Shown: positions 50,033 to 61,062 of the stretch, one piece after another
How the letters are laid out: every line of letters begins with the position of its first letter
Position numbering within the stretch: the first letter of the stretch is position 1
Source of the DNA: Prorocentrum cordatum
Taxonomy: Eukaryota > Sar > Dinophyceae > Prorocentrales > Prorocentraceae
Assembly (NCBI GenBank): GCA_963575745.1
Contig: CAUYUJ010012625.1
Span: 173,501-237,500, forward strand
Reading direction: 5' to 3'
DNA length: 64,000 bases
The notes under the pieces: generated by a model
Told to the model about the DNA's origin: nothing
The model's input: the letters and a program-made list of their open reading frames with translations, nothing else
Database searches by the model: none
Made by a program: the position numbers and the translations under genes

Positions 50033-50219
50033 AGACGCTGATGATTCGTATCCGCCCCCGCATGCTGTTCCCAGATGCGCCAACGCAGCGCCGAGACGCA
50101 CCGACGCACCGACGCTGGCAGCAGGGGGGGAACCCTTACGGATATAACAACGAAGACCGCAACAGTGATCGTGAAAACTCTATGGGGCCCAACCGATGGC
50201 GGTGCAGTTGCAAATCCCA

Positions 50220-50640
50220 CTGCTCGCACAAACCTCGCACCCTCCCACCCGCAACTTGTTTTGCAAAACACATGCGGCCACGATCGCGAATGTGTGTTAG
50301 GACTGGCTGGCGCATGTCTGCGGTCGCGCTTGCGCGCACAACCTCGTGCGCGGAACGGCCAGCTGGTTTGGCAGATCTGGTGCGGCCGCGATGGCAGTTG
50401 TCGATATAAACTTACCGCACTGGCGCACGGGCGCCTCAGTGCGGGTCGGTGACTCGGGCGGGCGCTGTAACGTGGTGACTTTGACAACGGCGGCAGCGAT
50501 GCTGACAGTACCGCTTCTGGATGCGATGACGACGATGATGAGGGCAAGGCCAACGACGGCACCGATGCTGGTAACGCCGATGGCGATGATCGTGTCCATG
50601 TGTCGGTGACGAAGGTGCTCGAGTGATGATGGCGGCACTG
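50220..50640. repeat. Dispersed repeat R5, copy 3
   Basis: CACTGCTCGCACAAACC, TTTTGCAAAACACATGCGGC, GGACTGGCTGGCGCATG, GTGCGGCCGCGATGGC and GTCGGTGACTCGGGCGGGCG in the R5 order. Degenerate GATG/GGCG triplets follow to 50880. Confidence 0.7.
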
Positions 50641-51530
50641 GCGGCGACTTGCGATGACGATGGCCTGATGCGTCGGCGCTGACGGCGGTGATGGTGAGGA
50701 TCTGTGCGCCGAAGTCCAAGACCACCGGCAATGTGTGTTGCTGATGCTCGTGGGGCGACGATGACAAGGACAATGATGTCCATGTGTTGGTGACGGACGT
50801 GAACGACTGACGATGGCGTTACTGGCGACAATTGGCGTTGTCGATCGCGGCAGTAATGCGATGGTCGGTACGAAGATGATGGTGAGGAAATGCGCGCGAG
50901 CTGAAATACTAGAAACCTCGCAGACCTTTTGTTGACAAGCGCTTCTGTTGCTCATAAGAGATTGAGGAACTCTTTATTGAGATACTCCAGCAGCTGGTTG
51001 TGTCGAGGGATTTCGACGCTCGCGAGGCGGCGCGCGCAAGTGGCCCACTCGGTGATTCAAACGAATTCGCTCACTGGGCGCATGCGGGGCCGATGCGAAT
51101 GCATCGCGCGGTGGCATGGCAATGCGGGTCCTGTACGAGATTGGTAAAACCCAAACTGTTGTCCTATGATTTCGGCACGTGCGCGCGCCCACGGGTCGTG
51201 CGATATCGGTGGTGCAAGGCAAGGTATGCTAGATGTTCACAAAACTAGCGTGTCTGGTGGGTTAGCGGCGTGCGGGCGCGTGAAGAACATGACATAAACA
51301 AGTTAGGCAGCCGCTTCAATTGACTTAAAACATGCGCGCACCGTATTATCTGACAAGGGTGTGGTGAGGGACCCCGATGTAATGATTTTGTACGGGAAAC
51401 GAGCGGTGAAGCAACATCATCGGTAAACTGCCATGTCCCATGGGTCCGGGCAAGTCAAGGTTCGGGCTGCCGGTGGGTCTTATTGGGTTTGTGATAACAG
51501 AACTTGCGCGTTGCATTCAGCGCGGTGTGA
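50640..51530. other. Stretch without recognised gene
   Basis: Tail-like sequence of R5 (GATTTCGGCACGTGCGCGCG at 51170) and unremarkable DNA. Several minus-strand frames are open but show no protein family. Confidence 0.35.
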
Positions 51531-52160
51531 TCCATGGCGCGGAAGTAACATGGTGCAAGATACTTGGTGCGGCCTGCACGGTGCAAACTATGCAACGGCA
51601 TTGATTTCAACATACTCGAGAATTGTCAGCTCGACTGCTCGCGCAGCCGTATCACCGAGCCACACGCAACTTGGTGTGCAAAACTCATGCGGTAGCGATT
51701 AACCGGCGATCTGTCGACCCCTATCCCAGGCTTTGTGGGGTTGTGGAGTGGACATAAAATTCGGGGCCCACCCCTGGAGTATACGATGGGGGGGACGTCC
51801 ATCTTCGATAGGGGTGAGTCCACACAGCCATCTGGGGGGATATCTCCGAGTTTCCTGCCTTTTTTTTTCTGGGCGGTTAAACTTTTGTTTTGAGCTCGGG
51901 GATTCGGGGGCGAACGATCGCATGCGATCGATGGCGACGGCTGCCCGGCTATGGCTGGCGCATCGCTTCGGCCGCACGGGCGCGCGCAAACTCGCGCGGA
52001 AATTCGGCGCAAAAACAAAAACGGCCAATGAAAATGTCTCACCGCGCGTCTCATCGGGGACTTCAATGCGTGTCGGTGGCTGGGGCGGGCGCGGTATCAT
52101 GATGACGTTGTCAAAGGCGGCAATGATTCATGATAGTAGCGATGGTGGCGGCGGCGTTGA
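51530..52160. repeat. Dispersed repeat R5, copy 4, interrupted
   Basis: GTGCAAGATACTTGGTGCGG, CGACTGCTCGCGCAGCC and TGCAAAACTCATGCGGTAGC are followed by about 190 bp of unrelated sequence (51705-51895). R5 then resumes with GCTATGGCTGGCGCATCG, GCGCGCAAACTCGCGCGG and GTCGGTGGCTGGGGCGGGCG. The inner segment looks like an insertion into R5. Confidence 0.6.
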
Positions 52161-52814
52161 TGCCGTGTTGCTGAGGTGATTGGCTGATAATGGCGGTTCT
52201 GGTGACGATTGACGATGGCGATGACGTGACGCGGTGGCGCTGGTACGGGTGATGCTGAGGAAGTGCGCGCGCGGAGTCCCAAACCCATGGCAATTCTTCC
52301 GTTGACAACATATCATGATTTCCCCTATACGGGCTTGTATTAAAAACTCTGTTTTGACCTGTATCGAAAAACCATGGTTTCGGAAGGATTCCGGCACGTT
52401 CGCGTGGCGGCGCGCGCGGGCGGCCCCTGCATGCTGTTATCTGACATGGGTTCGTGCACCGGCCGCGTGGTTGGATGAGAATGCGGGTCTTGGGCGGCAC
52501 GGCTAACACCATATGGTTTTCTGTTGCAAACCTCCGCACATGCGCGCAGAAAGACAGCTTGACAGATCTTAAACGCTTGCGGGTGTTTGGTTTCTCAAGC
52601 GCGAAATATACCCATACCCTTACACGGGCGGGGTGGCAAATGGCGGGGGGGCCGACCCGCCGCAGCCGACGGCGGTTCACAAGTGCAGGTGCGACAGCCC
52701 ATCGAACATTGCAGGACGCTGTCTTCTCCGGGCATCTTCTGGCACCGAAACCGCGCGCGTTCCAATCGGCAGAGTGGTCGACCACGCAGCGGTCGCTCCC
52801 GGGCTAGAGTAGAT

Positions 52815-53175
52815 CGTGCGGAGGTGCGCCCACGAAGGCGCACAATCAAGCGTTTGGGGCTCGACGCGCAAAATGCGTCCTGGATGTCCTGGGCGGGCGC
52901 CGCTGCAATCCCGCGCTCGCCCCAAACGCCTGGGGCCCCGAACGCTAGGCGCGGTTGCCAGGGGCTGCTCCCTGGAAAGCCCGCCTGGCGTCACCCCAGC
53001 TAGGTCCGGATGCGTGTCGGGGGCCCAATCGACGACGCGCATTGATGGCGCCCCCGACACGTACCCGTACCTAGTCGAGGTGGCGTTTGGTCGAAATCGC
53101 TCTCGGGTGCATGCGCGGCCCCCGAGAGCGCCCCCGAACGTGGCCGCAGCGAACCCTGGGGGGGCGTGAGATTGC
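52815..53175. repeat. Serial hairpins
   Basis: Three successive inverted repeats: GCGTTTGGGGC ... GCCCCAAACGC (about 52850-52930), CGTGTCGGGGGC ... GCCCCCGACACG (53012-53063) and CTCTCGGG ... CCCGAGAG (53100-53130). No gene family is recognised in the overlapping frames. 52160-52815 shows the R5 tail near 52380 and nothing else. Confidence 0.5.
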
Positions 53176-53935
53176 AACAACGCTCCTGCGGGCAGGCCCA
53201 GACGTGACGGAGTGCTGGTGCCTGTCCCCAAATGGGACAAGCACCACCACCCCAATGCTCTGCTAAACCCCGCGGACACCCCCGATGCCCCCAGAAATCC
53301 CTGATGCAAACCAGGGCACGTCGCTGCAATCAAACAACCGGCCGTTCATCGTGTCGGTGCGTCCTGACGCGCGGATGCTGAAACAGCGCGCGCGCGGCAG
53401 CCTGATCGCGCGCAGTGGCAAGCGCCCAATCCAGCGGACGGCCCTTTTCACCCAGGCCGACCCCAGGCAAAGGAATGTTTAGGACCAGTGATGGTTGTTT
53501 GGCGTTGTCATGTTGGAACCCTGGCTGAACCAAGTGTTTTGTATCATTTCGACATGCGTGGGCGCGTGCGCCGTTGCGCCGCACTTCGCAAAATTCGCTG
53601 GCCCAACGGGCCACAGGCGTGCTAAGATCTCAGGTAACTGGTTAAACAATTTCTAATTCGCGCGCGCGGAGCGGCCCCTGGGGGCCCCCGCATGAAAAGT
53701 ACCCCGGCAAGGTCCCGGGAAAAGTCACCAGAGCACTCCAGGGGAGGGCCATTTTCGACACCCTTTCAAAGCATCGTGGGCTCCGAGCGGGGAGCCGCGA
53801 TCGACTGCCCCCCTCCCCGCCCCCGAAGGCCCCCCAAAGCCCCCCAAGAGACCGTGGGGGCCCCAAGACGCCGCCGAGGAGCCCCAAGAGACCCCCAAGA
53901 GGCCCCCAAGAGGCCGTAAACAGGGCCCCAGGGCC
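53175..53935. other. Stretch without recognised gene
   Basis: Mostly unremarkable; ends with a short 11-bp-motif fragment (CCCAAGAGGCCCCCAAGAGG) at 53893-53918 immediately before the left flank of the Penelope-like element. Confidence 0.35.
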
Positions 53936-53937
53936 GG

Positions 53938-54322
53938 CGGAATGAGCGAAGCGATTAATCCGCATCCTTGAACAATTCATCCTCGGCGATGAACGAAAAC
54001 GCGCTCGTAATATTATTCGAAAAATGTGAATTGGGTGTTTGCTCTGCCTGCCTGGGATTGGATAGCGCCAGGTGCGACATGAGTGGAGGGGCAGAACCAA
54101 ATGGAATTGCAATGTCCCGAGGGGGTGAAAAGTCCGAAGGGCGGGGGCGGGTGGTGGAGTTGTTTTTTTCGCCCGCAATGAAATGTGAGCGATTTTTTAT
54201 ATATGCAACGCGCTTGTTCTGGCCCCCGGGGAGTCGCCGAACCCCGGACTAGCCTCGCTCTGGCTGAGCGCCTTGGGCCTGTACAGTTTCGGACTCGCTC
54301 ACCCCCGCATTTGTGGAGACAG
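53938..54322. repeat. Left flanking repeat (modules A then B)
   Basis: Module A contains AATATTATTCGAAAAATGTG and GCCTGCCTGGGATTGGATAG; module B contains GGAGTCGCCGAACCCCGGAC and GCCTTGGGCCTGTACAGTTT. The order here is A-B. Confidence 0.85.
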
Positions 54323-54360
54323 AGTGCCGCCGCCATCCTGCCCCATCCAACCTCCATACG

Positions 54361-56277
54361 TTACAAATCGCACGTAAAAACGTCCAGCTCAGCCCCGTCG
54401 TACAAAAAAAAAAAAATCGAGCTCACAAGGCGGTGAATTAGATGCCTGCCAGACAGCCTGAAGCTCAGCCTGACATGAGGGCACGTCGTATATTCTTGGC
54501 TGGATCGAAGCACAGCGCTGAATGGTGCAGTCTCCCACTCGGCAGAATATGGGAGGACCAACAAGGATGCTTTCGGTTGGCCGGGTCTGCTCGGGAAAGG
54601 CCCGTCGCCTTTTGGCCGAGCTCGGAGCAGGCAGGCCTGTGGGGCGCAACGATCTAGCAAACTCGGCAACGAGTAGTTTCGCAATCTTCTCTCGGTTGCA
54701 AAGTCCGAATATTCTGCGAGCCACGCTGGCAGGCCACGCGAGGTGGCAAGAGATCGGGTGGGCGCTACTAGCACTGAGTGGCATGTACAAGCTAGTTTTT
54801 TCTCATGGACCATGTGGTCCACTTTTCCACACTGCTGCCAGAGCACCCCCATAAATAACTCTACATCGAGCATGATTACGATGCATTGTGTAATGCTCTC
54901 TATTTTGAGCTTCAAAAAATCGCTTCTATCCCGGAGGGCCGCCATGAGATCGTCGACCTGCCCTTCGGACCTCGCGCCCCCGAGGATCACCAAGATGTCA
55001 TCTTTGAACCTGCCCCAGTACTTGATCTTTGGAGGTCGCGGAACTCCACGCGACAGGCAGCATCTGTCTCAACCATGCGATGAAAACTTGCATCGCTGAT
55101 CCCCCCCGAACTTTGAAGCCCCATGCCCGTCCCCACTTCGACCGACCAGAGCTTTCCAGGGGCGCCGTCGACCGAGATGATCTGGTTAGCAAGGATCGCG
55201 GATACTAGGTGCTTGTAGGCATCACGGCGGGGGCCTGCCTCTACAGCCAAAGAGCTGTAATGTTGGAGCTCAGCATGTTTACCCGGCATGTAACAATCTT
55301 TAATGCCAATATTTCAACATGTGTCGTCCTTTTCAACATGCAGCTCCCTCAACTGATCCAGGAACCCGGCAATGTCGCGTAAAATGTGCCGTTGCCCCCG
55401 AAGACTGGGCTGCAGCAGAGATGATATGCATCCCGTGGCTCCTCTCATCGGGCTCCCACTCGAACTGTGAATCGCTCTGAAAGTTACCTCCCCGGGGTCC
55501 TTGTGGCTTTTGATGGTCATGTTAACCTGGGGATCACCCCCTTGATGCCCCCGGAGCCCCATGACAGACAAGCCGGTACCATGCGATGGTCGCCCAGCGC
55601 CTCGGCAGCCAGCGCCGCGCTGTTTTTGAAATTCTCGAAGTAGTCCGTCTCTGCTTCGAACGCGCAGGCAATAGGCTTATACTGAGGTGATTGCAGTAGA
55701 CGAATTTTCTCGGAAATGATGGCAGCCTTATCCACCAAACATACCCCGCCATCCTTGTCAGTAGGGATGACCCCCAAACGCCCACGTCTGAGCATGTCAA
55801 AAACGCACGCACGCAACCCACAATAATTGCTAAGGCGTCGCCGGTGTTGAAACCAACGGCCTCGGGCAATCAAACAAGCGTCCCACGCGCCCTGAGTAAC
55901 GCTAGAAACGAATTGTTGCTGCACCGCGCTCAGAGGGCCTGGACAATCTGGGGTGATGTTTGGTCGCTTTCGGTATCGCTTCCAAGGGTTAACTTCGTTT
56001 TCGATCTCGCACCGGCTATCGTACTCATCAGCTGCCTCGAAGAAACATATCCACGCAAATTTTCTTCCCCACTTAGCAATATGTTGTGATACAGATCGTA
56101 AGTCAGGCCCTCGCCTGCTACGGAAAACGTGTTTGCGGTGATAGCTTCCAAGCAAGAATTGAATTGGCCAGGGAACCTCTCCGTGTTCTGGTCGGTACAC
56201 AGAGCGCTCATCATAATATAATACGTACATACGTGGTTGCACATCATGCATACGAAGGAGATTCGCAAAGTCTGCAA
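54361..56277 (-). pseudogene. Penelope-like reverse transcriptase, frameshifted
   Basis: Conserved blocks occur in the right order but in different frames: LGVIPTDKDGGVCLVDK (about 55790-55740); IKSHKDPGEVTFRAIHSS (about 55518-55465); GTGMGLQSSGGISDASF (about 55140-55085); and the catalytic GRFKDDILVIL (about 55020-54985). A C-terminal part reading PLSASSAHPISCHLAWP and RRIFGLCNREKI follows (54785-54690). The DKDGG, SHK and R(Y/F)xDD blocks are typical of Penelope-like RTs. No GIY-YIG endonuclease was recognised after the RT. Frame changes near 55515, 55300, 54990 and 54790 make it non-functional unless introns or frameshifting restore it. Confidence 0.6.
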
Positions 56278-57692
56278 ATGGAAGGCCGTCGATCGTCTTC
56301 CAAAAGGTGCGGGTGCATTTTTCGATCACTGGTACCTCCGACTCTTCCCTCGCTCTTTCCCACCTTTTGACCCTGGCTTTCCTCCTTTGGAAAATTTGCC
56401 CTTCGTCTTTCCCTTGCCGTCCTTGCCCTTGCCTTCCTTGCCTTTGCTTTTGCTTTTGCCCTTGCCTTTGGGGTGGTCGTCGAAGGTGGTGAAGCCGCCT
56501 TTCCTTTGCCATCCTTTGCCTTGCCCTTGCCATCCTTGGTCTTGCCAGCACCCTTCCCCTTCGGAGTAGAAGACTGGTTCCGATCGTTGTTTGCCAAACT
56601 TCTTTCCACGTCATCTTCCGTAGCAGTAGACAGAGTTCCCGCTGCATACCAGTTCACTGGATCAACCTTCGCGCCTGCCTTCCTTTCCAGCTCGTCGATA
56701 TTCTTGAAGCCTGATGCGCCAGTACCCTTGCCGCGTCCACGGCCTTTCATCTGCTCCTTGAACATCTTCCCAACGGTGTAAGAAACATACTCTGCTGGAC
56801 TGAAACTGGTCAGTTCCTTGATGAGCTTAGTTTTCGCTTCATTCTTCTCTTGCTCCGCCTTTTGCTTGTTATGGAGGTTACGGGCTGCTTTGTCCAAGAT
56901 CTTGCGGTAGACCACAATCGCCTTGGACTTTATGTGATCAGCCTCCATGGTTGATAATTCTAAATCATCCTCCTCTAAAATCACGCCCAATGCTTGCCAT
57001 TTCGAAGGCTGCGCTGCGTAGATGGACGAAATATGTCCCAAGAAGTGTGACTTACGTGTCGCTTCACGCTGAAGGTCAAGATGGGCCTCCAAAGCTCGTT
57101 GATCAAGCTGCTTTTGAATACAAAGGTAACGTTTATGCACAGATTCCTTTGCCTCCCGTACAGGTAACGTGCCCGCAACAGTGATGTCAAAGACCTCAGG
57201 CTCCCCAGTCTTCAAGGAATCCAAAAGCGGGCTCTCGAATGCGATACTCACCTTCTTGAACCCATGGCCTGGGGGAAGCTCTGTGTCTTGGCCGTTCGTG
57301 AGGTCCGTGATATGCTTCTTGATTTTCTCCCAGGTTGACCTGGTCGATTGAAGGCCGTTGATCTTCTGAGCGAGATCGGTTGCTGCCTTTTTCATGGCCT
57401 TCATGGCTTCGGGCACAACGTACTCCCCAAAGAACTCGTCGAGTAAACTCCTGATGTCACGATGTTCACTGTTGCCTCCAACTGCTGCTCCATCTGCTGC
57501 TGCACCTCCTCCGTCGCGTTGCTCATCGGCTTGACGAGCTGGGGAGCGGTTCCGCTCTGCCAGGGCCGGATGGCCTGCGGCCGGTGCCAGCAGTGGTCGT
57601 CCACCTCCGCCTCTGCCATTGCCAAGCTGCGCTGCCTGGCCATGGGAGCCTGCCGGAAGGCCCGGCTCTTGCGAAGGTGGCGCGTCGCCCAT
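56244..57692 (-). CDS. First ORF of the Penelope-like element (Lys-rich, coiled)
   Basis: ATG at 57692 (MGDAPPSQEPGLPAG); open to 56244, 482 codons, overlapping the RT frame at its 3' end. From about 57440 it is clearly protein-like and helical (SLLDEFFGEYVVPEAMKAM, LDQRALEAHLDLQREATRKS, LHNKQKAEQEKNEAKTKL). The C-terminal third is Lys/Gly/Ala-rich (GKAKDGKGKAASPPS), perhaps binding nucleic acid. Upstream of 57450, a different frame (57643-57450, SNATEEVQQQMEQQLEATVN) looks more coding, so a frameshift near 57455 is likely. Function would be gag-like RNA binding, by inference only. Confidence 0.5.
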   Translation of the reverse strand: MGDAPPSQEPGLPAGSHGQAAQLGNGRGGGGRPLLAPAAGHPALAERNRSPARQADEQRDGGGAAADGAAVGGNSEHRDIRSLLDEFFGEYVVPEAMKAMKKAATDLAQKINGLQSTRSTWEKIKKHITDLTNGQDTELPPGHGFKKVSIAFESPLLDSLKTGEPEVFDITVAGTLPVREAKESVHKRYLCIQKQLDQRALEAHLDLQREATRKSHFLGHISSIYAAQPSKWQALGVILEEDDLELSTMEADHIKSKAIVVYRKILDKAARNLHNKQKAEQEKNEAKTKLIKELTSFSPAEYVSYTVGKMFKEQMKGRGRGKGTGASGFKNIDELERKAGAKVDPVNWYAAGTLSTATEDDVERSLANNDRNQSSTPKGKGAGKTKDGKGKAKDGKGKAASPPSTTTPKARAKAKAKARKARARTARERRRANFPKEESQGQKVGKSEGRVGGTSDRKMHPHLLEDDRRPSICRLCESPSYA

Positions 57693-57740
57693 CACAGAGA
57701 AACGTGTAAGTGTCAGAACGATGAAAGTGAAAAGAATGTT

Positions 57741-57853
57741 TTTCAACGCGCTTATTCTGGCCCCCGGGGAGTCGCCGAACCCCGGACTAGCCTCGCTTTG
57801 GCTGAGCGCCTTGGGCCTGTACAGTTTCGGACTCGCTCACTCCCGCATTTGTG

Positions 57854-57892
<39 letters not shown>

Positions 57893-58148
57893 CGGAATGA
57901 GCGAAGCGATTAATCCGCATCCTTGAACAATTCATCCTTGGCGATGAACGAAAACGCGCGCGTAATATTATTCGAAAAATGTGGGTTGGGTGTTTACCCT
58001 GCCTGCCTGGGATTGGATAGCGTCAGGTGCGACATGAATGGCGGGCAGAAAGAATCAAATATAATTGCAGTGTCCCGAGGGGGGGAAAGTCCTAAGGGCG
58101 GGGGCGGGTGGTGGAGTTGATTTTTTCGCCTGAGATGAAATGTGAGCA
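57741..58148. repeat. Right flanking repeat (modules B then A) with (GA)n between
   Basis: Module B and module A are as on the left but in swapped order, separated by a (GA)n run at 57858-57888. Module A ends at AAATGTGAGC on both sides. Confidence 0.85.
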
Positions 58149-58149
58149 A

Positions 58150-58640
58150 GCCGGACCTGAGTTGTCTACTCCACTGCTCGCGGACCCCCCCCCCGCCCGC
58201 GCAAAATACATGCGGCCACGATCGCGGCTGCCGGTTGGAACTTGCCGGTCCCTCTCTCCGGCCGCACTGCCAAACTCACGGGCCCGCGCAGAGCGGCCGG
58301 CTGGCTTGGCACAACTGGCTGGTGCGGCCGCGATGGCGCTTGCCGATGGGAGCCTCCGAGCACGTCTCAAAGGCCGCGTCGGCACACGGGCGCTTCAGTG
58401 CGGATCGGTAACTCGCGCGGGCGCGACATCACGATTACGTCGACAACGACGACAGACGTAGAATGACAAAAGCGAAGCTGATGGCGATGATGACGATGAC
58501 GGCGGCAAGGCCACTACGGCGCCGATGCTGGTGACGACGACAGCTGCTGATGCCCATGTGCGGGTGATGAAGGCGTTTTGGCGATGATGAGAAAGACGGT
58601 GATGCGATTGCTCTGATGAGGGTGCTGGTGAGGAAGCGCG
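58150..58640. repeat. Dispersed repeat R5, copy 5
   Basis: CCACTGCTCGCGGACC, CAAAATACATGCGGCCACGA, GGTGCGGCCGCGATGGCGC, GGGCGCTTCAGTGCGGATCG and GTAACTCGCGCGGGCGCG in the R5 order, then GATG/GGCG triplets. It starts where the Penelope-like element's right flank ends. The element therefore sits at the edge of, or inserted into, an R5 copy. Confidence 0.65.
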
Positions 58641-59340
58641 CGCACTGGGAAATTCAAGCCCGCTGGTTATTTGTTTGAAGAAGACATGTTGGTTCACATG
58701 TGTTTGAACAGCTCTATGCCGAAGTCCTCCGAACACCACGCGTGCTGGAAGGTTTTCGACACGCAGGCGTAGCAGCGCGACCATGTGGCCCGCATGGTTA
58801 TACCTGCTGTAGATTCGAGCATTGGACGCATCATAGATCAAACGCGAAGGATCTCGTGGTGAACTTACAACGTGGGGTCTGGGCGAGATTGTTAGCATGA
58901 TATTGCTTCAGCAGAAACGCGCGGGCAGAACATTCGCAAAACTCCAACTGGCACATGCATGCGTATGCTGACACGCTTGCGCAACGAATCGGTTTGGTCA
59001 GGTCTCGGCATGCGAGCGTGGTCGTTGTTGCATCTCTTGCAAACCATGCTCGTAACATACTACGGTAAGATAAACGCGTGTGCGCGGATCGTGTTATTTG
59101 TCAGGGATGGTGCGTTTGTGTTGGTACCAACCCTCCTGGGATAACATGTGTAGCATGAAACACAAAAACGGGGTACGGTTAAGTCCGGGATCGGAAGGGA
59201 AGTCGAGTCGACCCTTACGTTGCGAGGACGAAAACAATGCGATACACACCATGCGGGAATAAAGGATTCCCTAGCCATCTACACGGTGCAATCACAACAC
59301 AAATTCCACTGTATCCATTAAACAATACACGAAGGAGGGA
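58640..59340. other. Stretch without recognised gene
   Basis: R5-tail-like words (GTTTTCGACACGCAGGCG) and otherwise unremarkable sequence; short ORFs only. Confidence 0.35.
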
Positions 59341-59344
59341 ATCT

Positions 59345-59950
59345 GTGGGCTATCCCGCCCAAGATGGCTCCAAGGGGGCATCCAAGACGAATCCCAGACG
59401 GCCCCTAAAAGGGCCCAAAATGGATGAACGATGGCCACAACAGGGCCGAAGATGGCCTCAAAACGGCTCCCGAGACTCGGCGGCGAGCGAGGGGGGGAAG
59501 TGCAAAGGAGAAGGTCTTCTCAGAAGGCGGTGGGGCTTCTCAGAATCCCTCGCGCCTTCTGATCGATTTGTTGTGACTTCGGGGAAGGCTTAGAGAACAT
59601 CTCAGAAGGCCTGGGGCCTTCCGAGTCTTCTGAGAACCCCCCCCCTGGCCTGGGCTCACCGCCGAGAGACGCCTTCAAACAAGATCCAGGGGACCATCAA
59701 CGAGGGCCATCCACGAGGACTGCCGCGTGCTCGCCATCTGACGATCCCAGAGGCCTCCAAGGCAGCCCCAAGACGGACGAAGAAGCGCCCAAGAGGCCAC
59801 AAGAGCCCCGAGACAATCAAAGAGGACCCACAGAAGCTCCCAAGAAGGCCTCGCAAGGCGTCACACGGACCAAGAGAGCACTGAGACTGCCGAGGAGGCC
59901 CCCAAGAGGAACTCCGAGGCCGCCAAGAGGTCCCCCCAAAGCCCCAGGTG
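59345..59950. repeat. 11-bp motif block 5 with TCTCAGAAGGC foldback copy 2
   Basis: CCCAAGATGGCTCCAAGGGG and CAAGACGAATCCCAGACGGC units. A TCTCAGAAGGC/GCCTTCTGA region follows at 59505-59640, matching 30590-30835, then further AAGACGGACGAAG/AAGAGGCC units. Confidence 0.6.
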
Positions 59951-59951
59951 A

Positions 59952-60088
59952 TTTCTCATGAAGGGGCCCAAGGACACACAAATAAAGTCACACAAATGAC
60001 AGGATCCCCCATATGTTTCCATATGTTCTGGATTGTCGTCTTCCCCCCCACTTCCCATAGTTTCCAATAGTTTCCCATATGTCCCTCG
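59952..60088. mobile_element. Repeat element family C, copy 3
   Basis: Minus strand: CATATGGGAAACTATTGG, GTGGGGGGGAAGACGAC, GGGGGATCCTGTCATTTGTG and GTGTCCTTGGGCCCCTTCAT. No coding exon was recognised on either side, so this copy appears to lie outside a gene. Confidence 0.7.
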
Positions 60089-60317
60089 GACTCGACGATT
60101 AAGTGTGTCTGTGTGTTGTGTTCTCCTCCTGATTTTGAAGGGCCCAATCAATTGCCCCAAAGAAGCAACTCAAAGGCCCACACGAGGCCCCGAAGAGCCC
60201 CCTTGGAAGATTTAACATGATCGACGAAGGCCTCGTCCACCTTCTCGTCTTCATTATCCTCCCTCTCGTATTCCTTTTCCCTCTCACTATCTCTCCCTAT
60301 ATACTCCTCCGACAGGT

Positions 60318-60460
60318 GGTCTCAAAACGGTTTCCACAAGGGCTGTGGAAACACATAGTCCAATGGCTTGGCCACGGACTGGCCCAATGTTCGTCCACTC
60401 AGGCGCTTCCAAAAGACATAGGGTTGCGGAGGTTTGCCAGATGCGTCTTCGCTAGTGATC
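60318..60460. repeat. End module of the 11-bp composite, copy 3
   Basis: GGAAACACATAGTCCAATGG, GTCCACTCAGGCGCTTCC and GCGGAGGTTTGCCAGATGCG parallel the modules at 20850 and 49868. 60461-61060 contains no recognised gene. Confidence 0.55.
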
Positions 60461-61062
60461 AAAGCAAGTGCAGACATCAACTATGCTGCGGCATGCTCCT
60501 CTCGTCTTGGTGGGGTACCCTTGGGAGGGCATCACGATACATGGCATCAAATGTTAAATCCACTGGCGCAAACACACTTGCTCAACGGAATCATTGTACG
60601 CTTCTCCACTCTCAATATAACAACGAATGATCGTCTCGGCAATATCCATGGACTGCATCTTCAAGTGCCCCTCCGTCTACGATGTCTCTGACGTCCCCAT
60701 CCCGACATCATCTGGCGCTCTGCCGCGCAAGGACGGCACCGTCGAATGCCGATGAGAGCAGTCTTGCAGTTCTCCATCACGGAGAAGGACCCCGAAACAA
60801 ACTCGATAGTACACTGGGCCTGGGGTGGAAGGAAGGTGTGGAACGAGAGACAGGCGGACAGAGAAGGAAAGGCAACAATGTGGCAGTCGGGCCAAAACAT
60901 TGCCCTTGGTTGAGGATGAGTGTGACGGTAGAGTGAGGGAAGAGGCGGAGGAAGGACGACGACGACGCGGCTCCCATCCCCCCTCTTCCACTCGGGTTGA
61001 ACAGGAGTGGAGGAGGGGGGATGGAAGGAAGCGGGCAAGAACAGCTTCGAGGCCTCCTGGGT

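Larger units (their letters stand above)
53938..58150 (-). mobile_element. Penelope-like retroelement with permuted flanking repeats
   Basis: The left flank is module A (53938-54190, GGAATGAGCGAAGCGATTAA ...) then module B (54205-54322, CAACGCGCTTGTTCTGGCCC ...). The right flank is module B (57741-57860) then module A (57893-58148). Both modules are in the same orientation on each side. Between them lie a Lys-rich ORF and reverse-transcriptase-like frames on the minus strand. Penelope-like elements are known for LTR-like, permuted or tandem terminal repeats, which fits. The coding part is broken by several frame changes, while module B is about 97% identical between sides. Confidence 0.65.

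Noticed and set aside
52677-53333. 218-codon minus-strand ORF
   Set aside because: It overlaps the serial hairpins and has no recognisable domain.
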